A stretch of 60,587 nt of DNA. Origin: Rhodospirillales bacterium. GTDB taxonomy: Bacteria; Pseudomonadota; Alphaproteobacteria; Reyranellales; Reyranellaceae. Below the pieces are notes generated by a model that saw only the letters and a program-made list of their open reading frames with translations, was not told the origin of the DNA and ran no database searches. Numbering within the stretch: the first letter of the stretch is position 1; every line of letters begins with the position of its first letter. Positions 45,940 to 55,903 of the stretch are shown piece by piece. The position numbers and the translations under genes were made by a program. The stretch covers positions 40,001-100,587 of the forward strand of contig WHTW01000006.1 of assembly GCA_009377525.1 (NCBI GenBank), in the 5' to 3' direction.

Positions 45940-47274
45940 CTATGCCGTCGCCTTGATGGCCTTGCCGGTGAGATCGATGATCTCGTCGATCTGGTTCCTC
46001 TCGATCACCAGCGGCGGCGACATGGCGATGGTGTCGGCGGCCTGGCGCACCATCAGGCCGAGCTCGAAGGCCTTCACGAAGGTGTCGTAGCCGCGCGCGC
46101 CGATGGCGTCCTTGCGGCCTTCCATGTCGATGCCGGCGGCCAAACCGAGGTTGCGGATGTCGGTGACGCCGGGCAGGCCCTTCAGCGAATGCACGCCGTC
46201 CTCCCAGTACTTGGAGAGTTCGGCAGAGCGCTGGAACAGGCCCTCGTCCTTGTAGATGTCGAGCACGGCCGATGCCGCGGCGCAGGCCAGCGGATGGGCA
46301 GAGTAGGTGTAGCCGTGGAACAGTTCGACGACATTCTCCGGCCCGTTCATCAGGCCGTCGTAGATGTGCTTGCGCACGAACACGCCGCCCATCGGCACCG
46401 TGGCGTTGCTGATGCCCTTGGCCACCGTCATGAGGTCGGGGATGACGTCGAAGAATTCGGCGGCGAAGCCGGTGCCGAGACGGCCGAAGCCGGTGATGAC
46501 CTCGTCGAAGATCAAGAGGATGCCATGCTTGTCGCAGATCTGGCGCAGGCGCTGCAGGTAGCCCTTGGGCGGCGGCAGGTAGCCGGTCGAGCCGGCGCAG
46601 GGCTCGACGATCACCGCGGCGATGGTCGAGGCGTCGTGCAGGGCCACGATGCGCTCGAGCTCATCGGCCAACTCGACGCCGCCATGTTCCGGAAGCCCGC
46701 GCGAAAAGGCGTTCTTGGCCGGCAGATGGGTGTGCGGCATGTGGTCGACGCCGGGCAGCAGCACGCCCCATTGCTTGCGGTTGTTCACCATGCCGCCGAC
46801 CGAGATGCCGCCGAAGCCGACGCCGTGATAGCCCCGTTCCCGGCCGATCAGGCGGGTGCGCGTGCCCTGGCCGCGGGCGCGCTGCCAGGCCAGCGCGATC
46901 TTGAGCGCCGAATCGACGGCCTCGGAGCCGGAGTTGCAGTAGAAGGCGTGGTCGAGGTCGCCCGGCAGCATGGCGGCGTGGCGCGCCGCGAGCTCGAACG
47001 ACTTGGGATGCCCCATCTGGAAGCTGGGCGCGTAGTCCATCTCCTCGAGCTGGCGGGCAATCGCCTCCTTGATCTCCTCGCGGCCGTGGCCGGCATTGAC
47101 GCACCACAGGCCGGCCGTGCCGTCGATCACCTTGCGGCCCTCCGGCGTCCAGTAGTGCACGCCCTTGGCGCGGGCGAGCAGCCGGGGATTCTTCTTGAAC
47201 TGCCGGTTCGCCGTGAACGGCATGAAGAAGGCTTCGAGGTTGTTGGCGGCGGGCGCAGTGGCGGGAGGCGTCAT
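45940..47274 (-). CDS. Class III aminotransferase, omega-amino acid:pyruvate type
   Basis: 444 residues. PLP fold-type I: NSGSEAVDSALKIA, RERGYHGVGFGGISVGG, EPCAGSTGYLPPPKGYL, IFDEVITGFGR (Asp257 to the pyridine N) and PLP Lys286 in VAKGISN. The sequence FMPFTANRQFKKNPRLL at the N terminus is typical of beta-alanine/omega-amino-acid:pyruvate transaminases. It would move the amino group of beta-alanine or another omega-amine to pyruvate. The next gene upstream, a YhdH-type reductase, could act on acryloyl- or malonic semialdehyde-related products, but the link is only positional. Confidence 0.9.
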   Translation of the reverse strand: MTPPATAPAANNLEAFFMPFTANRQFKKNPRLLARAKGVHYWTPEGRKVIDGTAGLWCVNAGHGREEIKEAIARQLEEMDYAPSFQMGHPKSFELAARHAAMLPGDLDHAFYCNSGSEAVDSALKIALAWQRARGQGTRTRLIGRERGYHGVGFGGISVGGMVNNRKQWGVLLPGVDHMPHTHLPAKNAFSRGLPEHGGVELADELERIVALHDASTIAAVIVEPCAGSTGYLPPPKGYLQRLRQICDKHGILLIFDEVITGFGRLGTGFAAEFFDVIPDLMTVAKGISNATVPMGGVFVRKHIYDGLMNGPENVVELFHGYTYSAHPLACAAASAVLDIYKDEGLFQRSAELSKYWEDGVHSLKGLPGVTDIRNLGLAAGIDMEGRKDAIGARGYDTFVKAFELGLMVRQAADTIAMSPPLVIERNQIDEIIDLTGKAIKATA

Positions 47275-47321
47275 GGCGAAACTCTCGTTGAACAGTGGAA
47301 TGACGGCGATGTCCGACCCTA

Positions 47322-48314
47322 TCACCTGCTTACATCGACCACCACGCGGCCGCGTATTTCTCCTTTGAGGATTTTTGGGGCCAGCGTCATCAGGTCGGAA
47401 AGGCCTGCCTCGCTCACGGTGCTGTCGAGCTTGTCGAGCGGCAGGTCGATGCCGAGCCGGCGCCATGCCTCCTCGCGCGGCGCCTTGGGCAGCATCACCG
47501 AATCGATGCCGTAGACGCTCACGCCGCGCAGGATGAACGGCAGGATCGAGCCGGGGAAAGATGCGCCACCGGCCAGGCCGCACACCGCGGCCGCGCCGCC
47601 GTACTTCACCTGGGCCAGCGCTCTCGCAAACATCACGCCGGACACCGTGTCGACCACGCCGGCAAAGCGCTCCGACAGCAGCGGCCGGTCGGGTGCCTCG
47701 CTGAGCTCCTTGCGGTCCATGATCATGGCTGCACCAAGCGCCTTCAGGTAGTCGCCCTCCTGCGGCCGGCCGGTGGCGGCCACCACGGTGAAGCCGAGCT
47801 TGGCCAGGATGGCGACCGCGACCGAGCCGACTCCGCCCGCCGCGCCGGTGACCAGGATCCCGCCCGCCGACGGCTTGATGCCGTGCCGCTCCAGCGCCAT
47901 GACGCAGAGCATGGAGGTGTAGCCGGCAGTGCCGATCGCCATGGCGCGCCTGGTCGAGACCGAGGCCGGCAGCTTGACCAGCCAGTCGCCCTTGACCCGC
48001 GCCTTGGTGGCATAGCCGCCCCAGTGCAGTTCGCCGACTCGCCAGCCGTTCAGCACGACCTTGTCGCCGGGCCTGAAGGCGGGATTGTCGGATGCCTCGA
48101 CAGCGCCGCTGAAGTCGATGCCGCCGACATGCGGCCAAGTCTTCACAAGGCCGCCGCCGCTGGTGAGAACCAGCCCGTCCTTATAGTTCAGCGTCGAATA
48201 GTCGACGGCGACGGTGACGTCACCGGCCGGCAGCCGGTCCACAGGCAGGGTCTCGATGGCGCCGCTCACCTTGCGGTCGACGCCTTGGCTCAGAACGAGC
48301 GCGCGCAATGACAT
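47322..48314 (-). CDS. YhdH/AcuI-type NADPH-dependent reductase (MDR)
   Basis: 330 residues, medium-chain dehydrogenase fold without the structural zinc. Landmarks: VDYSTLNYKDGLVLTSGGG, PHVGGIDFSGAVEAS, NGWRVGELHWGGYA and the nucleotide-binding VTGAAGGVGSVAVAILAKLG. This branch includes acryloyl-CoA reductase AcuI, which reduces toxic acryloyl-CoA with NADPH; quinone reductase activity is the other annotation used. Forty-seven bases separate it from the aminotransferase on the same strand. Confidence 0.87.
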   Translation of the reverse strand: MSLRALVLSQGVDRKVSGAIETLPVDRLPAGDVTVAVDYSTLNYKDGLVLTSGGGLVKTWPHVGGIDFSGAVEASDNPAFRPGDKVVLNGWRVGELHWGGYATKARVKGDWLVKLPASVSTRRAMAIGTAGYTSMLCVMALERHGIKPSAGGILVTGAAGGVGSVAVAILAKLGFTVVAATGRPQEGDYLKALGAAMIMDRKELSEAPDRPLLSERFAGVVDTVSGVMFARALAQVKYGGAAAVCGLAGGASFPGSILPFILRGVSVYGIDSVMLPKAPREEAWRRLGIDLPLDKLDSTVSEAGLSDLMTLAPKILKGEIRGRVVVDVSR

Positions 48315-48437
48315 GACGACTCCCCAGCGACTGAATTCGCCGAATTTCTAGCAAGCCTGCACGGTACGCGCGACTGAGTGCAATCAGACGGTTCCGCAGG
48401 GAGGCGGACCGACCGTCGCCGCAGGAGGTTGAATAAC

Positions 48438-48466
48438 TTGCGATTAACGTTCTTGCAGACTATCAA
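48438..48466 (+). promoter_or_regulatory. Putative sigma70-type promoter of the sulfotransferase-cysDNC operon
   Basis: TTGCGA (48438-48443), a 17-base spacer and TATCAA (48461-48466), 38 bases before the ATG, in an AT-rich stretch that also contains TTTGTTAACGAAG. Match to consensus is only fair. Confidence 0.35.
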
Positions 48467-48504
48467 CAAAAGCTGCCGCACTTTGTTAACGAAGTTGTAA
48501 AAGC

Positions 48505-49527
48505 ATGGGGACGACGGTCGACTCCCTCAACGTACCAGGCTCCATGTTCCACGTCTCCAGCTTGCCTATCCTGTCCACGGTCCCGCGCTCGGGGACTTGG
48601 TTCCTGCGTTATGCGATCTCCTTCCTGTGCCATCTCGAACGCGGCGGCCGCATCGATGATCGCCTGACCGGGCGCATCTTTGGCGATATGTCAGGGCCAT
48701 CCTTCGACTTCCAAAGCTTCAAGGGCGGGCCGCTCTTCCACGTGCGCGGTACCCTGCCGGACGATCATCTGTTCATCGGCCACACCACGTGTCCCGGCTT
48801 CACCCCCTCCGACGTCGATTGGTGGGGCGCCACACCCTTTCATGTGCCGGGCTACGACTACTTCCATGAGGGGATGGACTACCGCCACACGCCGGTCGAT
48901 CTCGCGCCGTACCGCCACACGCCGGTCCGCGTGCAGGCCCTGGAGCGTTCCGCCCGTCGAGGCCGCGGCCGGCCGATCGTCCTCGTCTATCGCAATCCGC
49001 TCGACCAGGCGGTGTCCTATTTTCGCTACGGCCAAAACCACAAGGACGCGACGTACAACTCGATCAACGGCCGGCTGCTGACCGCCGTGGAGCTGCGCGA
49101 CTATCTGTTCCAAAGCGCGCTGCCGTCGTACGCCAAGCAGTTCATCTCGTTCCAGGCGCTGGCCGAACGGCATCCTGCGCAGGTCCGGCTGGTGCCCTAC
49201 GAGCGGCTGATTGCCCAGCCGGTCGACGTCCTTGCCGGCATTCTCGATCATCTCTCGGGAGCGCCGCGCGCGCGGCCGGCGCTTGCCGACGCGGTGTGGC
49301 TGGCGCGGCGCGAGCACATGAAGGCGATCGAGACGGAACTCGGCCGCTCGCTCGACGGCACGCGCACCGATCGCGGCAGCCATATCAGCCAGGCCAGCTC
49401 AGGCCGCTCCGACGCGCACATCGACGACCGGACACGCACCGAGGCGATGGCGTTCCTGGATCGCCTGGGAGTCGGCACCGGCCTGTTCGACTGGCCGCTC
49501 GAGAAGCATGCAGCAACCGCCGCCTAG
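48505..49527 (+). CDS. PAPS-dependent sulfotransferase
   Basis: 340 residues. The 5'-phosphosulfate loop is TVPRSGTWFLR (25-35) and the 3'-phosphate site is YRNPLDQAVSYF (162-173) with Arg163 and Ser171; a C-terminal GSHISQASSGRSD matches the last PAPS-contact loop. It transfers sulfate from PAPS to an alcohol or amine acceptor, unknown here. A short internal duplication, YRHTPV twice ten residues apart (from 48880 and 48910), lies in the acceptor region. It is followed by the genes that make PAPS. Confidence 0.88.
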   Translation: MGTTVDSLNVPGSMFHVSSLPILSTVPRSGTWFLRYAISFLCHLERGGRIDDRLTGRIFGDMSGPSFDFQSFKGGPLFHVRGTLPDDHLFIGHTTCPGFTPSDVDWWGATPFHVPGYDYFHEGMDYRHTPVDLAPYRHTPVRVQALERSARRGRGRPIVLVYRNPLDQAVSYFRYGQNHKDATYNSINGRLLTAVELRDYLFQSALPSYAKQFISFQALAERHPAQVRLVPYERLIAQPVDVLAGILDHLSGAPRARPALADAVWLARREHMKAIETELGRSLDGTRTDRGSHISQASSGRSDAHIDDRTRTEAMAFLDRLGVGTGLFDWPLEKHAATAA

Positions 49528-49566
49528 CCGACATCCCTCCTCGCTCAAACTGGAAGAGCAGCCCAC

Positions 49567-50469
49567 TTGCCAGCCTCGAATGCCCATCTGCACGAACTCG
49601 AAGCCGAAGCCATCCACGTCCTGCGCGAGGCGGCCGCGGTGTTTCGCAAACCGGTCATCCTCTACTCGATCGGCAAAGACTCCTCGGTCCTGCTTCATCT
49701 CGCCATAAAGGCCTTCCACCCAGCCAAGCCGCCCTTCGCGCTGCTGCATGTCGACACGACGTGGAAGTTCCGCGAGATGATCGCTTTCCGCGACCGGCGG
49801 GTGAAGGAGCTCGGCCTGCCGCTGGTCGTCCACGTCAACCGCGAAGGCCTGGCGCGCGGCATCGGCCCGCTCAGCCACGGTGCCGCCGTCCACACCGACA
49901 TCATGAAGACCGAGGCGCTGAAGCAGGCGCTCGACCTGCACGGCTTCGATGCCGCGATCGGCGGGGCGCGCCGCGACGAGGAGCCGTCACGCGCCAAGGA
50001 GCGGATCTTCTCGCTGCGCAGCGCGTCCCATCGCTGGGATCCGCGCAGCCAGCGGCCCGAGCTGTGGCATCTCTACAACGGCCGCCTCAATCCCGGCGAG
50101 AGCATGCGCGTCTTTCCGCTGTCGAACTGGACCGAACTCGACATCTGGACCTACATCGCGCGCGAGAACATTCCCGTCGTCCCGCTCTACTTCGCGGCGG
50201 GCCGCATGGTGGTCGAGCGCAACGGCATGCTGATCCTGCTAGACGACGAGCGGCTCACGCTCCTGCCCGGGCAAATAGCGGAGCGGCGCTGGGTGCGGTT
50301 CCGCACGCTCGGCTGCTATCCCCTGACCGGCGCCATTGAATCGCGCGCCGATACCGTCGCCGCCATCATCGATGAGCTTAGCCGCTTGCGCACCTCCGAG
50401 CGCCAGGGTCGCGCCATCGACCATGGCGAGGCCTCGATGGAGCGCAAGAAGGTCGAAGGCTACTTCTGA
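49567..50469 (+). CDS. cysD: Sulfate adenylyltransferase subunit CysD
   Basis: 300 residues. PP-loop ATPase family: [51 protein letters not shown] and [15 protein letters not shown]. With CysN it makes adenosine 5'-phosphosulfate from sulfate and ATP. TTG start at 49567 is uncertain, with a GGAAGAG stretch 12 bases upstream. The stop shares one base with the cysNC start. The C terminus ends [11 protein letters not shown] as usual for CysD. Confidence 0.95.
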   Translation: MPASNAHLHELEAEAIHVLREAAAVFRKPVILYSIGKDSSVLLHLAIKAFHPAKPPFALLHVDTTWKFREMIAFRDRRVKELGLPLVVHVNREGLARGIGPLSHGAAVHTDIMKTEALKQALDLHGFDAAIGGARRDEEPSRAKERIFSLRSASHRWDPRSQRPELWHLYNGRLNPGESMRVFPLSNWTELDIWTYIARENIPVVPLYFAAGRMVVERNGMLILLDDERLTLLPGQIAERRWVRFRTLGCYPLTGAIESRADTVAAIIDELSRLRTSERQGRAIDHGEASMERKKVEGYF

Positions 50470-52280
50470 TGGATGCCTGTCCTGGCGAGGGCCTGCTGCG
50501 CTTCATCACCTGCGGCAGTGTCGACGACGGCAAGAGCACGCTGATCGGCCGGCTCCTGGTCGACGCCGACGTCGTGCCGGACGACCGGCGGGCCGGCGCG
50601 CCCGATCTCGCCTCGCTGGTCGACGGCCTGCAGGCCGAGCGCGAGCAGGGCATCACCATCGATGTCGGCTACCGCTACTTCTCGACGCGGCGGCGGCGCT
50701 TCATCGTCGCCGACACGCCGGGTCACGAGCAGTACACCCGCAACATGGCGACGGGCGCCTCGACCGCCGCCCTTGCCGTCATCCTGGTCGACGCGACCAA
50801 GGGCCTGCTGCCGCAGACGCTGAGGCACAGCGCGATCGTCGCGCTGATGGGCATCCGCCGGATCGTGCTCGCGGTCAACAAGATGGACCTGGTCGGCTAT
50901 CGCGAAGACTGCTTCACCGCGATCGTCTCGGGCTACGCCGCGATGGCCAAGCCGCTCGGCCTGAGCGACGTCACCGCCATCCCCGTCTGCGCGCTCCTGG
51001 GCGACAACGTCATTCGACCGAGTGCGGCCATGCCGTGGTACCGCGGGCCGACCCTGCTGGACCATCTCGAGACCGTAAGCTCCGCACCGGCCCAGGACCG
51101 GCCGTTCCGGCTCGCCGTGCAATGGATCAACCGCGACTCAGGCTTTCGGGGCTATGCCGGCACGGTAGGAGGCGGCAGCATCCGTCCCGGCGACGAAATC
51201 GTCGTCCTTCCGTCGGGTATGCGTGCGTGCGTGGCCCGCATCGTCACCTACGAAGGCGACCTCGACCAGGCGGTCGCGGGCCAGGCCGTCACCCTGACGC
51301 TCGACCACGAAATCGATGTCGGCCGCGGCGACCTCTTAGCCGCCACTGCCGCGCCGCCGCATCTCAGCGACCAGTTCGCCGCGCACATCGTGTGGCTTGG
51401 CGATGCGCCAATGCTGCCGGGGCGACCGTATCTGCTGCGACTAGGCACGGCCACGACGACGGCGACGGTGAGCGAGCTGAAGCATCGGCTCGACATCGAC
51501 AGCGGATCGCACCAGGCCGCCAAGCAGCTCGGACCGAACGACATCGGCTTCGCCAATCTGGCGCTCGACCGCGCGCTCCCTTTCGATGCCTACGACGACA
51601 ATCGCGAGACCGGCGGCTTCATCCTGATCGATCGGCTGAGCAACGCCACGGTCGGCGCCGGCATGATCCGCTTCCCGCTGCGCCGCGCCGCAAACATCGC
51701 CTGGCAGGACTTCACCGTCGACAAGACGACGCGTTCGGCGATCAAGGGCCATCGCCCGGCCGTGCTGTGGTTCACCGGCCTGTCGGGTTCGGGCAAATCG
51801 ACGGTCGCCGACGGCGTCGAGCGGCGGCTGACGGCGAGCGGTCGCCACACCTACCTGCTGGACGGCGACAATGTCCGCCACGGCCTCAACCGTGACCTGG
51901 GCTTCACGGATGCCGACCGGGTCGAGAACGTCCGGCGGGTGATCGAGACCGCCCGCCTGATGGCCGATGCCGGCTTGATCGTGCTGGTGTCGTTCATCTC
52001 GCCGTTCCGCGCCGAGCGGCAGCTGGCGCGCGAGCGGCTGTCCGACGATGCGTTCCTGGAAATCTTCGTCGACACGCCGCTCGCCGAATGCGAACGCCGC
52101 GATCCCAAGGGCCTCTACCAGAAGGTGCGCGCCGGCAGCCTCAGCAATTTCACCGGCATCGACTCCGCCTACGAGCCGCCCGAGGTGCCCGACCTCCACC
52201 TGCGCACCCTCGAGATGACGATCGACGGCGAGGTCGATCGCATCATCGAGGCGCTGCAGCGGCGCGGCGTGTTCGACTGA
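50469..52280 (+). CDS. cysNC: CysN-CysC fusion: sulfate adenylyltransferase GTPase and APS kinase
   Basis: 603 residues. The first about 425 form CysN: GTPase loop GSVDDGKS (16-23), [18 protein letters not shown], and NKMDLVGY. The rest form APS kinase: P-loop GLSGSGKST (about 437-445), [15 protein letters not shown] and [17 protein letters not shown]. The fusion turns sulfate into PAPS together with CysD. Directly after a sulfotransferase, it forms a dedicated sulfation operon rather than an assimilatory one, as no cysH or cysI is nearby. The 3' end overlaps the convergent membrane-protein gene by 38 bases. Confidence 0.95.
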   Translation: MDACPGEGLLRFITCGSVDDGKSTLIGRLLVDADVVPDDRRAGAPDLASLVDGLQAEREQGITIDVGYRYFSTRRRRFIVADTPGHEQYTRNMATGASTAALAVILVDATKGLLPQTLRHSAIVALMGIRRIVLAVNKMDLVGYREDCFTAIVSGYAAMAKPLGLSDVTAIPVCALLGDNVIRPSAAMPWYRGPTLLDHLETVSSAPAQDRPFRLAVQWINRDSGFRGYAGTVGGGSIRPGDEIVVLPSGMRACVARIVTYEGDLDQAVAGQAVTLTLDHEIDVGRGDLLAATAAPPHLSDQFAAHIVWLGDAPMLPGRPYLLRLGTATTTATVSELKHRLDIDSGSHQAAKQLGPNDIGFANLALDRALPFDAYDDNRETGGFILIDRLSNATVGAGMIRFPLRRAANIAWQDFTVDKTTRSAIKGHRPAVLWFTGLSGSGKSTVADGVERRLTASGRHTYLLDGDNVRHGLNRDLGFTDADRVENVRRVIETARLMADAGLIVLVSFISPFRAERQLARERLSDDAFLEIFVDTPLAECERRDPKGLYQKVRAGSLSNFTGIDSAYEPPEVPDLHLRTLEMTIDGEVDRIIEALQRRGVFD

Positions 52281-52971
52281 ACCACAGCCAGGCCGACGCC
52301 ACGATCAGGAGCGCGAAGGCGATCGGACCGTGCGGCGCGGCGTGCGCTGTCTGCAGCTCCCAGCCGAAGGCCACCAGCACCGCCATGTTGGCCCAGCCGG
52401 CGCGGTGCGACAGCAGCAGGGCCGCGGCGACGAGCACCGAGGCGGCAAGTGCCGCCCAGGACGCGGTCTCGCTGACGAAAGAGCCGACACCGCCGACCAG
52501 GGGATCGACCCACAGCGTATTGAGCAGCAGCTCTGCTCCCTCGACCTGCTGCGGGCTGAGCTTGCCCGCGGCGGCCAGGCTTTGGACGGTGAGGATGGTG
52601 CGGCCGAGCCCGATGCCGCCGATCGCGTCGAGCACCGTGAAATAGATGACCATGACGAAGATCGCGGCGCGCGCCAACCAGGCCGCCGCCACAGCCGCGG
52701 GACCATCCTCATCGCCGATGCCGTCGACCATCAGCAGCAGGCCGACGGCGACCAGGCCGACCATCGGCGTCTGAATCATGTGCAGCACCAGCCACCATCG
52801 CGGCCCGAAATAGTCCAATGCGTGATGATGGGCGGCCGAATGGGGCTCGGCCTGCGACAGATACTGGTACATGCCGGGATGGTTGGTGAAGTCGGCCGGA
52901 TGGAAGAGTTCCAGGCCGATCAGCACGGCCGGCGCGAGCAAAAGACAGATCCACCACAGAAAGCGCTTCAT
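52243..52971 (-). CDS. Unknown polytopic membrane protein
   Basis: 242 residues from the ATG at 52971, with about six hydrophobic helices ([55 protein letters not shown]). The N-terminal region has a His-rich loop [15 protein letters not shown] and [16 protein letters not shown] that could bind metal. I do not recognise the family. Upstream in-frame codons were rejected because they overlap the divergent ygfZ. Its 3' end overlaps cysNC tail to tail. Confidence 0.75.
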   Translation of the reverse strand: MKRFLWWICLLLAPAVLIGLELFHPADFTNHPGMYQYLSQAEPHSAAHHHALDYFGPRWWLVLHMIQTPMVGLVAVGLLLMVDGIGDEDGPAAVAAAWLARAAIFVMVIYFTVLDAIGGIGLGRTILTVQSLAAAGKLSPQQVEGAELLLNTLWVDPLVGGVGSFVSETASWAALAASVLVAAALLLSHRAGWANMAVLVAFGWELQTAHAAPHGPIAFALLIVASAWLWFSRTRRAAAAPR

Positions 52972-53057
52972 CGGTCCCCCTGCCCTCTGACGCGGCCGGA
53001 CGATGGCGGTTCGACAGGTGCTTGCCAAGAAGCCTGTTCGGTCCCACATCTGGGTTG

Positions 53058-53936
53058 ATGTCCGCGCGTCAGTTCAGTCTCAGCCCTCATCGCAGCGTGA
53101 TCGCCATCGGCGGTCCGGACCGCGTCGAGTTCCTGCAGGGCCTGATTTCCAACGACACGACCAAGGTGGCGCCCGGGCGTGCCATCTGGGCGGCGCTGCT
53201 GACGCCGCAGGGCCGCTTCCTCAACGACATGTTCGTGGCCGACGGCGGCGACGGCACCTTGCTGCTCGAGACCGAGCGCGAGCGCGCCGCCGCTCTCGCC
53301 AAGAAGCTTTCGCTGTACAAGCTGCGCTCGAAGGTGACCGTCGAGGATCGCGGCGGGAAACTCGAAGTCGCCGTGGCCTACGGGCCCGACGCGACGACGA
53401 TGCTGCCGATCGAAGGCGCCATCGCCTTCGTCGATCCGCGGCTGCCCGAGCTCGGCATCCGCATGATCGCGCCCACGAGTACGGCGGCCGCGCTGCTGCA
53501 GGCGCAGGGCCTCTCGGCGGCGCCGTTGCAGTCCTACGACGAGCTGCGCGTCAGCCTGGGCGTGCCCGACGGCAGCCGCGACCTCGTGGTCGAGAAGGCG
53601 CTCCTGCTGGAGAACGGCTTCGACGAGCTGCACGGCGTCGACTGGCAGAAGGGCTGCTACATGGGCCAGGAGCTGACGGCCCGCACCAAGTACCGCGCGC
53701 TGATCAGGAAGCGCCTGTTCCCGGTGAAGGTTGAGGGCGCCCTGCCCGCACCCGGTGCACCTGTCCATCTGGGCGATCAGGAAGTGGGAGAGCTCAGGTC
53801 CGGCGTCGGCGACCGGGCACTGGCGATGCTGCGTGTCGACGTTGCGCGCAGCGGCCAGACGCTTTCGGCCGGCGATACGCGCCTGGTTGCCGAAATCCCC
53901 AGCTGGATGCGGCTGGCGGAGACAACCGACCCCTAG
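53058..53936 (+). CDS. ygfZ: YgfZ/GcvT-like folate-binding protein
   Basis: 292 residues. The signature KGCYMGQE (KGCYxGQE) is present, and the GcvT-like start includes FLQGLISNDTTKV and ALLTPQGRFLNDMFV. YgfZ binds tetrahydrofolate and helps repair or assemble some iron-sulfur enzymes, including radical-SAM proteins. The ATG at 53058 was preferred over an upstream TTG at 53022. It is followed 58 bases later by the gamma-glutamyltransferase. Confidence 0.92.
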   Translation: MSARQFSLSPHRSVIAIGGPDRVEFLQGLISNDTTKVAPGRAIWAALLTPQGRFLNDMFVADGGDGTLLLETERERAAALAKKLSLYKLRSKVTVEDRGGKLEVAVAYGPDATTMLPIEGAIAFVDPRLPELGIRMIAPTSTAAALLQAQGLSAAPLQSYDELRVSLGVPDGSRDLVVEKALLLENGFDELHGVDWQKGCYMGQELTARTKYRALIRKRLFPVKVEGALPAPGAPVHLGDQEVGELRSGVGDRALAMLRVDVARSGQTLSAGDTRLVAEIPSWMRLAETTDP

Positions 53937-53994
53937 CCGACCCGGTCCGCGGGGCTTAAGGTCTCCGGCTTCCAGCGTCCTTGGAGGCCGGCCC

Positions 53995-55800
53995 GTGAAA
54001 CTCATCAATCCCAACCCGTTCACCACTCGGCCCGAGATCGTCGGCACCTTCGGCGTGGTCGCGTCGACGCACTGGATCGCCACCGCCGTCGGCATGGGCA
54101 TCCTGGAGAGGGGCGGCAACGCCTTCGATGCCGCCGTCGCCACGGCATTCACCCTGCAGGTCGTCGAGCCGCATCTCTGCGGGCCGGGCGGCGACGTGCC
54201 GCTGATCTTCCACGCGGTGAAGAAGGCCAAGACCGAGGTGATGTGCGGCCAGGGCGTGATGCCCGCCCGTGCCACCATCGCCCACTTCAAGGGTCTGGGC
54301 CTCGACCTCATTCCCGGCACCGGGCTGCTGCCCGCCGCGGTGCCCGGCACGTTCGACGCCTACATGCTGATGCTGCGCGACTACGGCACGATGAAGCTCA
54401 GCGACGTGCTGACGCCCGCCATCGGCTACTACATGAACGGCCATCCGCTGGTCGAGCGCGCCTCGGCCACGATCGGCACGGTGAAGGACAATTTCCGTGA
54501 TCACTGGCCGTCCTCGGCCGCGGTCTACCTGCCGGGCAACGAGGTGCCCAAGCCCGCCGAGCTGTTCCGCAACCAGGCCGTGGGCAACACCTATCTGCGC
54601 ATCATCAAGGAAGCCGAGGCCGGCGGCGGCAGCCGCGAGGCGGTGATCGAGCGCGCCCGCAAGGTGTGGAGCCAAGGCTTCGTCGCGGAAGCGATTGACC
54701 GCTTCTACACAAACGAAGAACTGATGGACGTCTCGGGCCAGCGCAACAAGGGACTGCTGCGCGGCGACGACATGGCGAAGTGGCAGGCCACCGTCGAGGA
54801 GCCCCTCACCTACGACTACGGCCACTATGCGGTGTGCAAGGCGGGCCCGTGGGCACAGAGCCCGGTCACCCTGCAGAAGCTCGCGCTCCTGAAAGGCTTC
54901 AACCTCGACGGCGCCGACCCGACCTCGCCTGACTTCATCCATACCGTGGTCGAGGCGAGCAAGCTCGCCTTCGCCGACCGCGAGGCCTTCTACGGCGATC
55001 CCAAGTTCGTCGACGTGCCGATGCAGACCCTGCTGTCCGACGCCTACAACGCCGACCGGCGCAAGCTGATAGACCCGGCGAAGGCATCGCACGACCAGCG
55101 GCCGGGCAAGGTCGAGGGCTATGGCGGCGTCGTCCGGCTGCGCAAGGCCGACGGCGTGCGCGCGGCTGTCGCGGCGAGCGGCGCCGGCGAGCCGACGGTC
55201 GGCCGCATGGGCCAGATGAGCGGCGACACCGTGCATTTCGACATCGTCGACAAGGATGGCAACATGGTCTCGGCCACGCCGTCGGGCGGCTGGCTGCACG
55301 GTTCGCCGGTCGTGCCCGAGCTCGGCTTCCCGATCGGCACGCGCGGCCAGATCATGTGGCTCGAGGAAGGCCAGCCCTCCTCGCTGGCGCCGGGCAAGCG
55401 GCCGCGCACCACGCTCACGCCCACCCTTGCTCACCGCGACGGCGAGCCGTACATGGTCTGGGGTTCGCCGGGCGGCGACCAGCAGGAGCAGTGGATCACC
55501 CAGATGTTCCTGCGCCACGTCCACTGCGGCATGAACCTGCAGGAGGCGATCGACGCGCCGGCCTGGCACAGCGAGCACTTCCCCTCCTCCTTCTGGCCGC
55601 GCACCGCCCGGCCGGGCGTGCTGGTGCTGGAAGGCCGCATTCCCAAAGAAACGGTCCAGGAATTGCGCAAGCGCGGCCATGAGGTCGAGATGAACGACGA
55701 CTGGTCGGAGGGCCGGCTGACGGCGGCCAGCCGCGAGGACCCCTGGCGCAAGGCCGCCGCCAACCCGCGCGGCATGCAGGGCTACGCAGCGGGACGGTAA
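53995..55800 (+). CDS. ggt: Gamma-glutamyltransferase family protein
   Basis: 601 residues, Ntn-hydrolase that is cleaved before a catalytic Thr. The Thr is probably Thr412 in GDTVHFDIVDKDGNMVS; the preceding GEPTVGRMGQMS would be the linker. Start region VVASTHWIATAVGMGILERG and GNAFDAAVATAFTLQVVEPH are typical. No clear signal peptide, unlike periplasmic E. coli Ggt, so it may act on imported glutathione or gamma-glutamyl compounds. GTG start with GGAGG eight bases upstream. It heads a block with DUF1028 and a peptide-type ABC importer, fitting glutathione or peptide salvage. Confidence 0.9.
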   Translation: MKLINPNPFTTRPEIVGTFGVVASTHWIATAVGMGILERGGNAFDAAVATAFTLQVVEPHLCGPGGDVPLIFHAVKKAKTEVMCGQGVMPARATIAHFKGLGLDLIPGTGLLPAAVPGTFDAYMLMLRDYGTMKLSDVLTPAIGYYMNGHPLVERASATIGTVKDNFRDHWPSSAAVYLPGNEVPKPAELFRNQAVGNTYLRIIKEAEAGGGSREAVIERARKVWSQGFVAEAIDRFYTNEELMDVSGQRNKGLLRGDDMAKWQATVEEPLTYDYGHYAVCKAGPWAQSPVTLQKLALLKGFNLDGADPTSPDFIHTVVEASKLAFADREAFYGDPKFVDVPMQTLLSDAYNADRRKLIDPAKASHDQRPGKVEGYGGVVRLRKADGVRAAVAASGAGEPTVGRMGQMSGDTVHFDIVDKDGNMVSATPSGGWLHGSPVVPELGFPIGTRGQIMWLEEGQPSSLAPGKRPRTTLTPTLAHRDGEPYMVWGSPGGDQQEQWITQMFLRHVHCGMNLQEAIDAPAWHSEHFPSSFWPRTARPGVLVLEGRIPKETVQELRKRGHEVEMNDDWSEGRLTAASREDPWRKAAANPRGMQGYAAGR

Positions 55801-55817
55801 AGATGGATTGTCATACC

Positions 55818-55885
55818 TCTTCCGGACCGCGCGCCTCTGGCGCGCTCATGATCATGAGCGCGCCAGAGGCGCGCGGTCCGGAAGA
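55818..55885. repeat. Perfect 68-base palindrome, copy D
   Basis: Both 34-base arms are exactly complementary. Ends TCTTCCGGACCGC, centre TCATGATCATGA, inner arms GCGCCTCTGGCGC themselves palindromic, so a cruciform with side hairpins is possible. It lies between co-directional ggt and DUF1028 genes. Confidence 0.9.
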
Positions 55886-55903
55886 CCATGAGGTCATTTT
55901 CCA

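Noticed and set aside
53731..53994. N-terminal extension of the gamma-glutamyltransferase
   Set aside because: It overlaps the end of ygfZ in another frame; the GTG at 53995 has a GGAGG site and family similarity begins there.
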